Shown here: positions 8,713 to 20,100 of the stretch, in pieces
How positions within the stretch are numbered: the first letter of the stretch is position 1
How the letters are laid out: each line of letters opens with the position of its first letter
DNA from: a bacterium
GTDB taxonomy: Bacteria; B130-G9
Direction of reading: 5' to 3'
Assembly: GCA_021160245.1 (NCBI GenBank)
Contig: JAGHCW010000051.1
Location: 1-32,524, forward strand
Length of the DNA: 32,524 nt
Position numbers and translations under genes: made by a program
Notes under the pieces: generated by a model
Seen by the model: only the letters and a program-made list of their open reading frames with translations
The model's database searches: none
Told to the model about the DNA's origin: nothing

Positions 8713-9544
8713 ATGAACTCGTCATTGGGCGAGCGCGCTTTCATCATTCTCTCCAGTTTTGACACGAGACTGAAGCTCATCTATTTCGTTGTTCTTGCCG
8801 CCTCGTTGTTCTGGACAGAGCAGCTTCTGCGACTGGGCGCCTTGACGTTGCTGTTTGTCTCTGCTGGTGGTTTGCCGGAAGAGAATAGCCATTCGGCCTC
8901 GCTCGGTCTTCCCAATTGGCCTGATCGCTCTCTCGGTCTTCCTGGTTCACGTTTTGCTGCCTACCGGCGGTCAGGATCAGCAGGGATTCGAGGGCCACAT
9001 ATCCCCGAGCGCAGGTGGTGCTTTGGAGATGGCGGGCGAGAGATGCGACACAGTGACAAGAAGCGGACTAGAGAAGGGAACTGCCCTCGCTTTGACGATT
9101 ATCCTGCTCTGGACGGCGTCCATGCTCCTCTTCCGGTCGGCAAGGCCAGGGGAGATCGTCGCGGGGCTTGCTAGCATCGTGCCCACATCCTATCGCAAGG
9201 GCTCGCCGGCCGCTTCTCTGATTGCCTTGATCGGGACGAGCCTCATCGTGTTTCCGCTCTGCCTCGAGACGCTATCCGCTGCTCGCGCGGCATCGAGGCG
9301 CCGGGGAGGGGCCTTGTCTCTGAGAAGGCCGGGGCCAAGTCTCAGAAACCTATCGACCTTTGCAGGATTTGCTCTTCGGAGGCTCTATCTGGGCTCGGAC
9401 GACATATTGGGTCGGTTATCAACTCGAGGCTATCCGGGACCTGATGGTTGGGCAAAGGCAAACAGGGCAAAGCCCTACAAGGCATCTCAGATATTCTTAT
9501 TCGCAATTGCCACTGCCGGAACTGCCGCTTTCTTGACGCTCTGA
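8713..9544 (+). pseudogene. Frameshifted CbiQ/EcfT-like transporter transmembrane protein
   Basis: EcfT/CbiQ proteins are the integral-membrane T components of energy-coupling factor vitamin or metal importers. The N-terminal part, read from ATG 8713, contains SFDTRLKLIYFVVLAASLFW, which matches the family opening. The reading then changes to another frame around 8872-8882. There RKRIAIRP, a hydrophobic LIALSVFLVHVLLP segment, LEKGTALALTIILL, SARPGEIVAGL and LETLSAARAASRRRG continue the family pattern up to a TGA at 9542-9544. One surplus base, or two missing bases, in the sequence explains the switch. It may be a real pseudogene or an assembly error. No ATPase or S component is adjacent. Its 3' end overlaps the convergent rarA gene by 48 bases. 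Confidence 0.6.
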
Positions 9545-10900
9545 CTGTTCAGCTTCTCGACGGGTCTCCTCCCTCTTTTCAAGCTTGTTACGCATATCCT
9601 CAAGCCATTTCCCAATCTTCGCCTCGTGACCCATCTCCGTAGGCTGATAGATACGCTCGCTTAAGAGATGTTCAGGCAAATAATCTTGCCTTACGATGTG
9701 GTCCTCAAAGCTGTGCGGATACTTATAGCCCACGCCATGACCGAACGCCTCGGCCGCCGCAAATGAGCTGCTGCGAAGATGAGGCGGGACCTGAAGTCGC
9801 TCGCCCTCATCCACAACCAGCTTCTCTGCCCGGCCAATTGCCAAACACGATGCGTTGCTCTTTTTGGCGCACGCCAAGTATGTCGTCATCTGCGACAGTA
9901 TGAGATTCGCCTCGGGCATTCCGACGATTTCTATGGCCTTTGCGCCGCTGGCGGCAACGAGAAGGCCCATTGGATCGGCGTTGCCAATGTCCTCCGAGGC
10001 GAGGATCAAGAGGCGTCTCGCGATGAAGATGGGCGATTCGCCGGATGTGAGCATTTTTGCCAGCCATATAAGGGCGGCGTCAGGATCGCTTCCTCGCACG
10101 CTTTTTATGAATGCCGATATGATGTCGTAGTGCCGGTCGCCGGCTTTGTCGTAGGAGCCTCCCCTGCTTTGAGCGGCGTTGCGAACGTCCTCGAGCGTTA
10201 CTGTTATGCCAGCGTTTTTGTTTTGGGGAGCCAGGGCGGCCGACATCTCAAGGATATTGAGCGCTCGTCTGGCGTCACCGCCCGCGAGATCGGCAATTAG
10301 AGAGCCGGCATCCTCGTCGAGCTCAACTTCCCTCCGCTTGAGCACCACATCGCGACTAAGCGCGCGGTCAATAACTTCAAGAACCTGCTCCTCTTCTAGC
10401 CCAAGCAGCCTCAACGTTCTCGTTCGGGAACGTAGCGGCGGGATCACCTCGTATGAGGGATTCTCCGTCGTGGCGCCTATGAGAATGACGAGACCTCTCT
10501 CGACCGCCGGCAATAGCACGTCCTGTTGGGCCTTGTTGAAGCGGTGTATCTCATCGATGAATAGAATCGTCCGCCTCCTGTAGAGATCACGTTCCCCTTT
10601 GGCGGCCTCTATGACCTTTCTCACGTCAGCGACGCCGGAGCCAACGGCGCTCAATCTTATGAACCGCGATTTAGTGTGCTTTGCCATGAGCATTGCGAGC
10701 GTTGTCTTTCCGCTTCCTGGGGGTCCCCAGAATATCGAAGAGAAGATTCGGTCTCTCTCGATCTGGACCCGGAGGACCTTTCCTGGGCCAATCAGGTGTT
10801 CCTGGCCGACGATGTCGTCCAAGCTCTTGGGACGCATTCTTGCCGCAAGCGGCGTCATCTCCTCATCGTCACCCGGGGGCGTCTGAAAAAGGTCAGTCAT
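9497..10900 (-). CDS. rarA: RarA/MgsA replication-associated recombination AAA+ ATPase
   Basis: RarA (MgsA, Mgs1/WRNIP1 family) is a clamp-loader-like AAA+ ATPase that acts at stalled replication forks and interacts with SSB. The 467-residue protein shows RPKSLDDIVGQEHLIGPG near the N-terminus, Walker A GPPGSGKTT (59-67), Walker B LFIDEIHRFNKAQQD (Asp116, Glu117), IGATTENPS as sensor 1, and GDARRALNILE as the sensor 2 region. The C-terminal tetramerisation region with ASEDIGNADP and MPEANLILSQ is intact. Its length is normal for the family. GAGGAG on the minus strand lies six bases before the start codon. It is the only gene in this orientation between its neighbours and is probably monocistronic. 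A 12-bp palindrome lies just upstream. Confidence 0.95.
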   Translation of the reverse strand: MTDLFQTPPGDDEEMTPLAARMRPKSLDDIVGQEHLIGPGKVLRVQIERDRIFSSIFWGPPGSGKTTLAMLMAKHTKSRFIRLSAVGSGVADVRKVIEAAKGERDLYRRRTILFIDEIHRFNKAQQDVLLPAVERGLVILIGATTENPSYEVIPPLRSRTRTLRLLGLEEEQVLEVIDRALSRDVVLKRREVELDEDAGSLIADLAGGDARRALNILEMSAALAPQNKNAGITVTLEDVRNAAQSRGGSYDKAGDRHYDIISAFIKSVRGSDPDAALIWLAKMLTSGESPIFIARRLLILASEDIGNADPMGLLVAASGAKAIEIVGMPEANLILSQMTTYLACAKKSNASCLAIGRAEKLVVDEGERLQVPPHLRSSSFAAAEAFGHGVGYKYPHSFEDHIVRQDYLPEHLLSERIYQPTEMGHEAKIGKWLEDMRNKLEKREETRREAEQSERQESGSSGSGNCE

Positions 10901-10912
10901 CCATTGCTCCTC

Positions 10913-10924
10913 GCTATCGATAGC
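10913..10924. promoter_or_regulatory. Perfect 12-bp palindrome upstream of rarA
   Basis: GCTATCGATAGC is a perfect palindrome ending 13 bases before the rarA start codon and touching its ribosome-binding site region. Its core TATCGATA recurs about 200 bases away, near 11121, in the same gap between rarA and the plus-strand small-protein/purA operon. It could be an operator, but no regulator is known and eight-base cores can recur by chance. Confidence 0.25.
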
Positions 10925-11196
10925 CAGTGAAAAGAGTTGACTTGACTCATCAAGTTGTTCTAGATTTAGCAGGTTTTGGGGGTTGGTCGCAACTATTAGT
11001 CGGCTGATCAGTTAATAAGTCTGGGCTATGTGCTTTGACATGGTGGTTTTCGGCGAAGATGGCACGGGATAGCGCAACGGGTCGGACCGCTTGGATGGGC
11101 GGGCCTTACGTCTGCCAGAATATATCGATAGGCGGAGACAAGCCCCATACAAACAAGACAGCAAATGCAATAGTAAGTCTATAAGAGGTGATTGAA

Positions 11197-12764
<1,568 letters not shown>

Positions 12765-12829
12765 GAGGTGTAGCGGCTATGTTTCTTGAGCGGATCCGGG
12801 CGAGCTAGTGAGGCGGTAGAATCCAGGTT

Positions 12830-14878
12830 CTATTTAGATGGTGCCTCATCGGAGGCCGGCTCATCCAAGACCTCTCTTAAGAGCTCGTGGAGACTCTCCA
12901 TCTTGTATGGTTTTTTTATGAACCCGGCAACGCCCTGCTGGGAGGCCTCGGCCACAGCTTTGTCACGTTCGTAGCCGCTGGTTAGAATGACCTTGACGGA
13001 GGGATTGATTTCCTTAAGCCGTCCGAATGTGTCGAGTCCGTTTAGGCCCGGCATGTGAAGGTCAAGAAGGACTAGATCGATCTCCTGCATCTTGCTCTTG
13101 TAAATCTGTATTGCGGAGTAGCCATCGGCCGCGACCGATATTTGATAGCCTATCAGCGTTAGCATCTGTGCGACCGAATCACGAACATTGTCCTTGTCAT
13201 CAACGACGAGGATGCTTTCTGAGCCGGAGCAGTTGCAGACGTCAGTATCGTCTTTCTTGATTTCCTCAGGATCATCGACGGCCCTTATATATATGTCGAA
13301 GCGCGTGCCCTTTCCGACCACGCTGTCAACTTCAATCGCCCCTTCATGCTTTTTGACTATGCCCTGGGCAACGGAGAGTCCGAGCCCGGTTCCCTTGTTG
13401 ACCTCCTTGGTCGTGAAGAATGGATCAAATATCCTTGTCAGCACTCGCTCTTCGATTCCCGTTCCCGTATCGCTGACTGAGAGTTGGACATATTTGCCTG
13501 GGGTGATTTTCTTCTCGATGGCTTTATCATGGTCGATCTCGACGTTGCTGGTGCGGAAGGTGAGTGTTCCGCCGTCGTCCGTGGCATCCATCGCGTTGAG
13601 TGAGATGTTGAGAAGAACCTGAGCAATCTGATTTCGATCAGCCAGAATGCACTTCACATCGGGGTCAAACTCAAATCTAAGCTCAATATCCTTACTGATG
13701 GACGGCTTCATTAGGCTCATCACATCCCTGATGAGGTTGTTTGGCTGAACTGATTTGGTGTCACAATGTCCTGATCTGGCAAAAGAGAGCAGCTGACTGG
13801 CCAATTCGCCTCCACTCTCGGCGCAGCTCTGAATGCTCTCGGCATGTTTTTGAAGGACTGCGTTCTTGGCCGTCTTCATCCGAATCATCTGGGCTGCTAA
13901 GAGAACAGTGGCGAGGATGTTGTTGAAATCATGCGCAACGCCGGCTGCGAGTGTCCCCACGCTTTCCATCTTTTGTGACTGAAAGAGCTGCGCTTCGAGT
14001 TGCTTCTTGTTCGTAACGTCTCTCGCAAAAACCCTTGCCTGCACAAAATCGCCCGAGGCGTTGCGGACCGCCGTTGCTGTGACCTCGACGTGAACTAGGT
14101 GACCGTCCTTAGCAACAAATGCCGTCTCAATCTCAGACGCGCCGGACTGCTTCATCTGCTCGAAATCATTGAGGACACGGTCGATTTCATCATCCGGAAT
14201 GATGTCCTCCAGCTGCATCTGAATCATCTCATGGAGCGAGTAGCCCAATTTCTGAAGCTCCGTGCGGTTGACATGCAGGAAGCGCCTATCCGAATCGATC
14301 TGATGAATCATCTCCGGCGAGCTCTCAATCAAGTCCCTGTACCTGGACTCCGATTCCAATAGTGCCTTTCTAAGAGCGGCTCGCTCCGCCTCAGCTCTCA
14401 TCATTTCCACGGATTTCTTTATGACGTTGGGCAGCAAATCCAAGTAACTGAGGTCAACACTCTTCGCTATGTAATCCGTGGCGCCGCACTTCATCGCCTC
14501 GACAGCGACGGCCTCGGAACCGCAGCTGGTAACCATCACTACAGGAAGATGTGGGTCTTTCTCTCGTATTCGGCAAAGCAGCGACACACCGTCCATATCG
14601 GGCAGGCCCTGGTCAAGAAGGATGCAGTCAAATGACTTCGTGGCGATAGCTGAGAAACAATCCGCTCCTGTTCTGGCGATTTGGACCGTGGCGCTTTCGA
14701 AGGTGTTCTGGACGGCATCTTTCAATAGGGCGGCGTGCCCCTCATCGTCCTCAACCATAAGCACAGAATGAACCGCCATAGTATCCACGTTGATATTCTC
14801 ATCGAGTTCCGGCCCGTCTGAATGAATGCGCGGAGTATTCTCGGAAAAAGGAACTGATATCGGGGTGCACTTGCTCAC
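12830..14878 (-). CDS. Hybrid histidine kinase, REC-PAS-HisKA-HATPase-REC, cytoplasmic
   Basis: The 682-residue protein has no membrane segment. Order: receiver domain with VEDDEG and phospho-acceptor Asp89 in ILLDQGLPD; PAS domain (about 175-290) starting ESRYRDLIESSPEMI; HisKA with His316 in AHDFNN; HATPase with the N box LLNISLNAMDA, DTGTGI and GTGLGLS; C-terminal receiver with Asp606 in VLLDLHMPG. No DNA-binding or enzymatic output domain is present, so the final partner lies elsewhere. GTG 14878 is chosen because it overlaps the stop of the upstream kinase in GTGA, with AAGAGGA eight bases before it. ATG 14779, directly before the first receiver domain, is the alternative. The overlap implies coupled expression with the membrane kinase. 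Confidence 0.88.
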   Translation of the reverse strand: MSKCTPISVPFSENTPRIHSDGPELDENINVDTMAVHSVLMVEDDEGHAALLKDAVQNTFESATVQIARTGADCFSAIATKSFDCILLDQGLPDMDGVSLLCRIREKDPHLPVVMVTSCGSEAVAVEAMKCGATDYIAKSVDLSYLDLLPNVIKKSVEMMRAEAERAALRKALLESESRYRDLIESSPEMIHQIDSDRRFLHVNRTELQKLGYSLHEMIQMQLEDIIPDDEIDRVLNDFEQMKQSGASEIETAFVAKDGHLVHVEVTATAVRNASGDFVQARVFARDVTNKKQLEAQLFQSQKMESVGTLAAGVAHDFNNILATVLLAAQMIRMKTAKNAVLQKHAESIQSCAESGGELASQLLSFARSGHCDTKSVQPNNLIRDVMSLMKPSISKDIELRFEFDPDVKCILADRNQIAQVLLNISLNAMDATDDGGTLTFRTSNVEIDHDKAIEKKITPGKYVQLSVSDTGTGIEERVLTRIFDPFFTTKEVNKGTGLGLSVAQGIVKKHEGAIEVDSVVGKGTRFDIYIRAVDDPEEIKKDDTDVCNCSGSESILVVDDKDNVRDSVAQMLTLIGYQISVAADGYSAIQIYKSKMQEIDLVLLDLHMPGLNGLDTFGRLKEINPSVKVILTSGYERDKAVAEASQQGVAGFIKKPYKMESLHELLREVLDEPASDEAPSK

Positions 14879-16920
14879 GCAGACTGTCCTCTTATCTCTC
14901 GAACCGAGTTCTTTGGGCTTGGGACAGTTTTGGGTATTGTGAAGAAAAAGCGAGTTCCCTCTCCACCCTCGGATTCCAGCCATATACGGCCATTCTCCCT
15001 GTCAATTATCTTTTTTGTAAGAGTGAGTCCCACTCCCTGTCCGGGGCATCTCTCCTTGGAGAGCCTCGCGAATACTCGAAAAACTTTCTGCTGGTCCTTC
15101 TTTGGGATGCCGATTCCCGTGTCGGATATGCGGAATAAGTGTTCGTGGGGGAGCTCTTCTGACGATATCTCAATTTGTCGCCTGCTCTCGTCACCAATGT
15201 AGTTGATCGCATTCGAAATCAGGTTGAAAAATACCTGACTTATTCGAGCAGGATCACATAAAACCGTCGGCATCGGTCCCACCTGAACTTCAATACGTTT
15301 TTGTGCAATCACGTATTCAAAACCAGCTATAACCTTGTCTATACAGCCTTTGAGGTCCGTGATCTCCCTGTGATTCCGGCTGGCATCAACCCGGAATATC
15401 CTAAGTAACGCATCGTTCATTGAGGCGATATTGTTTATACTCGCGGTGATAAAACCGACCGATTTTTCCGATTTCTCTCGAATTGCCCGAAAGTAGCCGT
15501 CAACGGTCTCGACTGAATGATCATCGTCTTTGGTCTTCTGAAGCAGCTTCTCTCCGAGCTGAACAGCCTCAATGGCGCTTTCGGCCAGTTGTTTGGAGAA
15601 TCCCCGAATATTGATGAGCGGCGCCCGTAGGTCATGTGAGACGATATGGATAAAGTCCTGCAGCTCCTCGTTTGCGCGATTCGCCTGCAGGTTGCGCCTT
15701 CTGAGCTGCGAGATCGCGCGTTGCAGGCGGTGAGCCATCTCATTGAATGTCGATGCTAGTCCTCCGATTTCATCGGATGTCCTGACCTCTGCTCTCCTCG
15801 ACAGCTCTCCGTCGGAGAAGCTCCGTATGTCGGCCAGAACGTTGGACAAAGGCCTCGTTATTCTGTCGGATATGTGAAATGAAATCAACGACGCGAGAGC
15901 GCACAGAGCTAGTAAGAGAACAAGAAGGAACAGCTGGAGGTCATCAAGAGGCCCCATCAGTATCGACCTATCCTCCTCAACAATAATGCTCCATCTGGCT
16001 GGCTGCCCAAGTCGTTTCCAGGCGCCGATAACTAGCTTGCCTTTATGATTTCTGTAGCCTTCAGTGTTGAATCCGGATTCGTAGTTCAAAGGGCCACTGA
16101 TACCGCCATCAAATGGAACAGTCTCCGGAGGCTTGTTCGCTCCGGAAAGAGCTGATTGTGCCTCAGGGAGCGAATATGTCCTATGTTTATCCTCAGGAGT
16201 TTCCATCCAGATGGAATCATGGGGCTCATTTGTTACGAGTATTCTCCCGCTCTTGTCGAGAAGGTATGCAGAGAGTCCTGGAGGGCAGTCCGATGGCAGA
16301 ACGCTTCTTGTGATGCTGCTCGTTGGTATCTCAAGCAAGAGAATGGCGGATATGGTCGAGCTGTTAATCCGATGAGCGAAGTAGATGACAGAATCCTCAT
16401 TCTGATTGTCTTCCAGCGCATCTCGCACTCTTGGGCGCATTGCCGCTGAGAAGCCGGGCTTACCCAATCTGGCTTCCTCAAAGACCAGTAGCCCTTCGAA
16501 GTTAATGTTCATAGATGATTCTTCGGACGACACAAAGGTAGTGCTATCATCCAGATCAGCGAGGCTGGCTGTCCTGATGGAGTCGTTTTGGTCGGCGAAT
16601 TTCTTCAGAATGAGCTCAAGTAGGGGCATATTTTGCGGTCCCGGCTGGCTCGTGCTCTCAGTATGGCCACTCGCCTCTTCCTGGGAACTCACAATCTCGC
16701 CGGCGACTGAGGAGACAGAGACCTCGAGCTCTGAGAGCCAAGAGCGAAGCCTCTCGGCAATGATCTCGGTCCGCCAACGAAGGTGATTCGATACGAGTAA
16801 CGAGATTGTGCTCTGCAGGATTTCATAGCCCACGAGACCCGCTATTGATGTGGGTAAGAGGGAACAAAGCAGCAGGACTATCAGCAGCTTCATTCTTATC
16901 GTCAAATGACGCTTGGCCAT
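14875..16920 (-). CDS. Membrane sensor histidine kinase (Cache-like sensor, HAMP, HisKA, HATPase)
   Basis: The 681-residue protein has a first transmembrane helix (about 10-33), a periplasmic region of about 290 residues and a second helix (about 327-350). The end of the periplasmic region (ARWSIIVEEDRSILMGPLDDL) looks like a double-Cache sensor domain. Then follow HAMP (ITRPLSNVLADIRSFSDGEL, about 352-405), HisKA with His429 in VSHDLRAPLIN, and HATPase with NLISNAINY, ISDTGIGI and GQGVGLTLTKK. ATG 16920 is preferred to the upstream in-frame TTG 16956. The signal it senses is unknown. The downstream hybrid kinase gene overlaps its stop by four bases, so the pair probably forms a phosphorelay or acts on a common pathway. 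Confidence 0.9.
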   Translation of the reverse strand: MAKRHLTIRMKLLIVLLLCSLLPTSIAGLVGYEILQSTISLLVSNHLRWRTEIIAERLRSWLSELEVSVSSVAGEIVSSQEEASGHTESTSQPGPQNMPLLELILKKFADQNDSIRTASLADLDDSTTFVSSEESSMNINFEGLLVFEEARLGKPGFSAAMRPRVRDALEDNQNEDSVIYFAHRINSSTISAILLLEIPTSSITRSVLPSDCPPGLSAYLLDKSGRILVTNEPHDSIWMETPEDKHRTYSLPEAQSALSGANKPPETVPFDGGISGPLNYESGFNTEGYRNHKGKLVIGAWKRLGQPARWSIIVEEDRSILMGPLDDLQLFLLVLLLALCALASLISFHISDRITRPLSNVLADIRSFSDGELSRRAEVRTSDEIGGLASTFNEMAHRLQRAISQLRRRNLQANRANEELQDFIHIVSHDLRAPLINIRGFSKQLAESAIEAVQLGEKLLQKTKDDDHSVETVDGYFRAIREKSEKSVGFITASINNIASMNDALLRIFRVDASRNHREITDLKGCIDKVIAGFEYVIAQKRIEVQVGPMPTVLCDPARISQVFFNLISNAINYIGDESRRQIEISSEELPHEHLFRISDTGIGIPKKDQQKVFRVFARLSKERCPGQGVGLTLTKKIIDRENGRIWLESEGGEGTRFFFTIPKTVPSPKNSVREIRGQSA

Positions 16921-17141
16921 GAACGTTATCCGCCTCGCTAAAAATCTAGCTATCAAGAAGCGACTTCTCAGGGATTCCGGTCACTTCATTCGCAGTTCAT
17001 AGCCCTTTTATCGGCACATTAGGGCAATAGGATTAGTCCGGTAATCATCCACCCAGTCACTTGGCAAGACCTGGCCTTGCTTCTTCAACTTTGCATTCTG
17101 CAGTTAGTAGTTTATCTTATGATTTGGGTCGAGGATAAATA

Positions 17142-20100
17142 GTGGATGAGATAGCTGAGCATTCTGCGACTCGGCTTTCTATGGGGAGAGTTTGCACTGT
17201 GAGGAATTGGGCGCTTGTTGTTTTCACAATACTCTTGCTGTTGCGATTTTGTGCAATTGCTGTGGAGCGAGATACCGGCATAGAGCTTCCCTCTCTGACG
17301 ATTACGGGGCAAGCCAGATATCTGATACTGCCACAGCGGCCACCCGTCGTTCGGGAGAATTTGGCCCTCATTCGCGATGGCAAAACGCTAACGCAGGATG
17401 TGAATAGACTTCGTGTATATCCACAGGCTGCGCTTGAGGCGTCCATTCATAAACCCCAATCTGGCGGCTGTCTCTATGGCGCCGGACTCTCAGCGGCGGT
17501 CTCAATGCTATTTTCACCGGAGGAATCTCTATTTCGATATTCTCTCGTCCTCTATAGAAAAGGGAATCTATCCGCGGCGGACGAGCGGCTCGCGCGTCTA
17601 TGCGCCAAATACCAGCGCTCGGAGCATGTTCCCGAGGCGATCTTCTGGCGTGGTCAGATCGCCCTGACGCAGCGTAAATACCGGCTTGCGTCCGGTTATT
17701 TCAAGCAGATTGCAGAGACTTTTCCATCGCACTCATTGAGGCACGACGCGCTCTGTAACCTCGCCTATGCTCTTCATCTGCAGGGCAAGACTGAGGAATG
17801 TAAAGAGACGCTGAGCACTATCTTGCGCGACTATCCCACCTCTTTGAAGGCCTCCGCCGCAACCCATGCGCGCGCCTCGCTTAGATTCATAGATGGCGAG
17901 TTTGATGCGGCAGGCGAGGATTTTATGATTCTGTCAAGGGCGACATCCGACAAGACTCTTCGAGATGAATATACATACTGGCTGATAGAATCGCTCTATA
18001 TGGCGGGGCATTACGAAGAGACGCAGAAGCTGTGCGCCTCGCATAGCGTTGATTTTGAATCGAGTAAATTAGCGGCTCGTTTTCTTTATATTTGGGGTTT
18101 TGCGCAGATGCGACTTGGGATGGATGATGATGCGGTGGATGTCTTCAAGCGGATTTCTGGTTCGTTTCCCGAGTCGCAAGTTGCCCCGGCTGCCATTCTA
18201 GCTCGCTCGACGATGTTGTTTCGGCAAGGTCGCATTGCGGAGGCAAGCGAGGGATTTGCGGACATTGTCAAACGGTATCGAACGTCTGCGGAGTATTGCG
18301 ATGCCATTGTCAGCCTTGTCTCCGCCCGATTCAAGGTCGGTGATTTAGATTCAGCCCGAGATTGGTCTTTACAGGCCGAACAGTCCTGTGAGGGGTCCGA
18401 TGACTTGTCATCGAGAATACACTATCATTTGGGGCTGATATTCGCCGCGCAAGGGCAAGTAGTGAAGGCGGGTAAACGGTTCGATAAAGCCGCGCAGCTG
18501 GCGAATGACGACGCCGTGAGGGCCGCCTCGCTCTTGGGAGGGGGATGGTGCAGCTTCTCGCAGGGGGAATACAAAAGGGCTGCATCGCTTTTTGAGAGTT
18601 CCGTGTCGCTTGCGCAGAGCGCGGACGTTCGGCTCGAGTCGCAATTCTGGGCGGGGCAAGCGTTCCTCAAGCTCGGAAGGCCGAAAGAGGCCGGGAAGTC
18701 CTTTCAGTCTGTCTTGAGCACGGAAGGGGCAGGTCCTGACATTTCGCTTGACGCTCATCTTGGACTTGGCTTCGCATTCTTTCTCAGGGAGAGATGGGAG
18801 GAGGCGCTCAAGCACTTCCGCGTGATCGCCGAGAGCAATCGAGAGAGTGATGATCGCGCGGTTTCATGGCTTCGGATGAGCCAAATCGCCTTTTATTCTG
18901 CCCGCTACGAGTCTGGCGTCGAGTACGCGAACAATGCTGTGAGCTTGACCGATGATGACGCCATCCGCTGTGGCGCGGCGCTTATCAAGGGAAAATGCCT
19001 CTCCCGGCTGGGTAAAAAGGACGAGGCGCTTTTGCTGCTGCGTTCTTTGCCGACGCAATTTCCCGATTGTGATCATCTGGATGACGCCATGTTCGCAATC
19101 GCCACGATTCGCTTTGAGAGCGACGAGTTCAAGGAGTCTGCGTCGGCATTCAAAAGTCTAGTGTCATCGTCTCCTGAGAGTCCGCTTAGATACAAGGGTC
19201 TGCTGGGCGTTGCGAATTCCTTTTACAACCTGGGCGATTATGCGTCTGCAGTCGATTATTATATGCGGGTCGTGAAATCTGACGCTTTTGATACGGACAA
19301 GAAATCCGCCTTCTATGGGTTGATACTCTGTAGCCAACGGGAGGGGAAGCTCGACGAGCTGAAGACGCGGGTGGAGAAGTTCATAAAGCAGTTCAGCGAT
19401 GCGAAAATGGCCGGCATGTTGCGGGCGCTGCTTGCGGAGGAGTTGGCCCAAAGAGAGCAGTTCTTTGCCGCAATCTCGCAGTATAATCAGGCCTTCTATA
19501 GCCTCAAGAAGCAGGGCGCAAATGAGACTGAGCTCGCCAAGGTGCTTTACCGGGTTGGGCAGATAATGGAACAGACAGGCGATCTCAAAGGCGCGATTAG
19601 TGAGTATGACCAGCTCATTCTTCGGCTCGATGAGAACAGATACTCGAGAATGGGCAAGCTTAGAAAGGCTCATCTTCACGCTCAATTAGGGGAGACCAAG
19701 ACAGCGATCGCTCTTTACTCCAAATTGGTCCAGGAATATCCCCGAGACGTAGAGACCGCTGGGGTCGCGTTGGTTAAGCAGGCTGAGCTCCTTTGGGCGA
19801 CTGCCAAGAAGGGAGCGATATCCCTCTGCAATAGGGCCGTGAAGTTATTCCCCAAGACCGCTGTATCGGCGAATGCTCATATACTCGCGGCTGAGATCAT
19901 GATCGAGAAAGAGCAGTACGCGGGCGCCAGAAAACGACTCCAAGAGGCCAAAGAAGCGGCCATCGACCAAGATAAAAAGGCCTATGCGGATTACCTGTAT
20001 GGCGAGACGTTTTTGCGTCAAGGCAATCTAAAGGAGGCCTCGGCCGCGCTTATGAGCGTCAGATATCTCTATCCCTCATCGCCGTATGCGGCAAAATCGC

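Noticed and set aside
14879-14983. Longer N-terminus for the hybrid kinase starting at 14983
   Set aside because: It would overlap the end of the membrane kinase gene by 109 bases. The GTGA overlap with a good ribosome-binding site at 14878 is far more natural.
17091-17123. TTGCAT with TATCTT or TATGAT ahead of the TPR gene
   Set aside because: Spacing is 16 bases for the poorer box and 21 for the better one, and the -35 match is weak; not enough to call a promoter.
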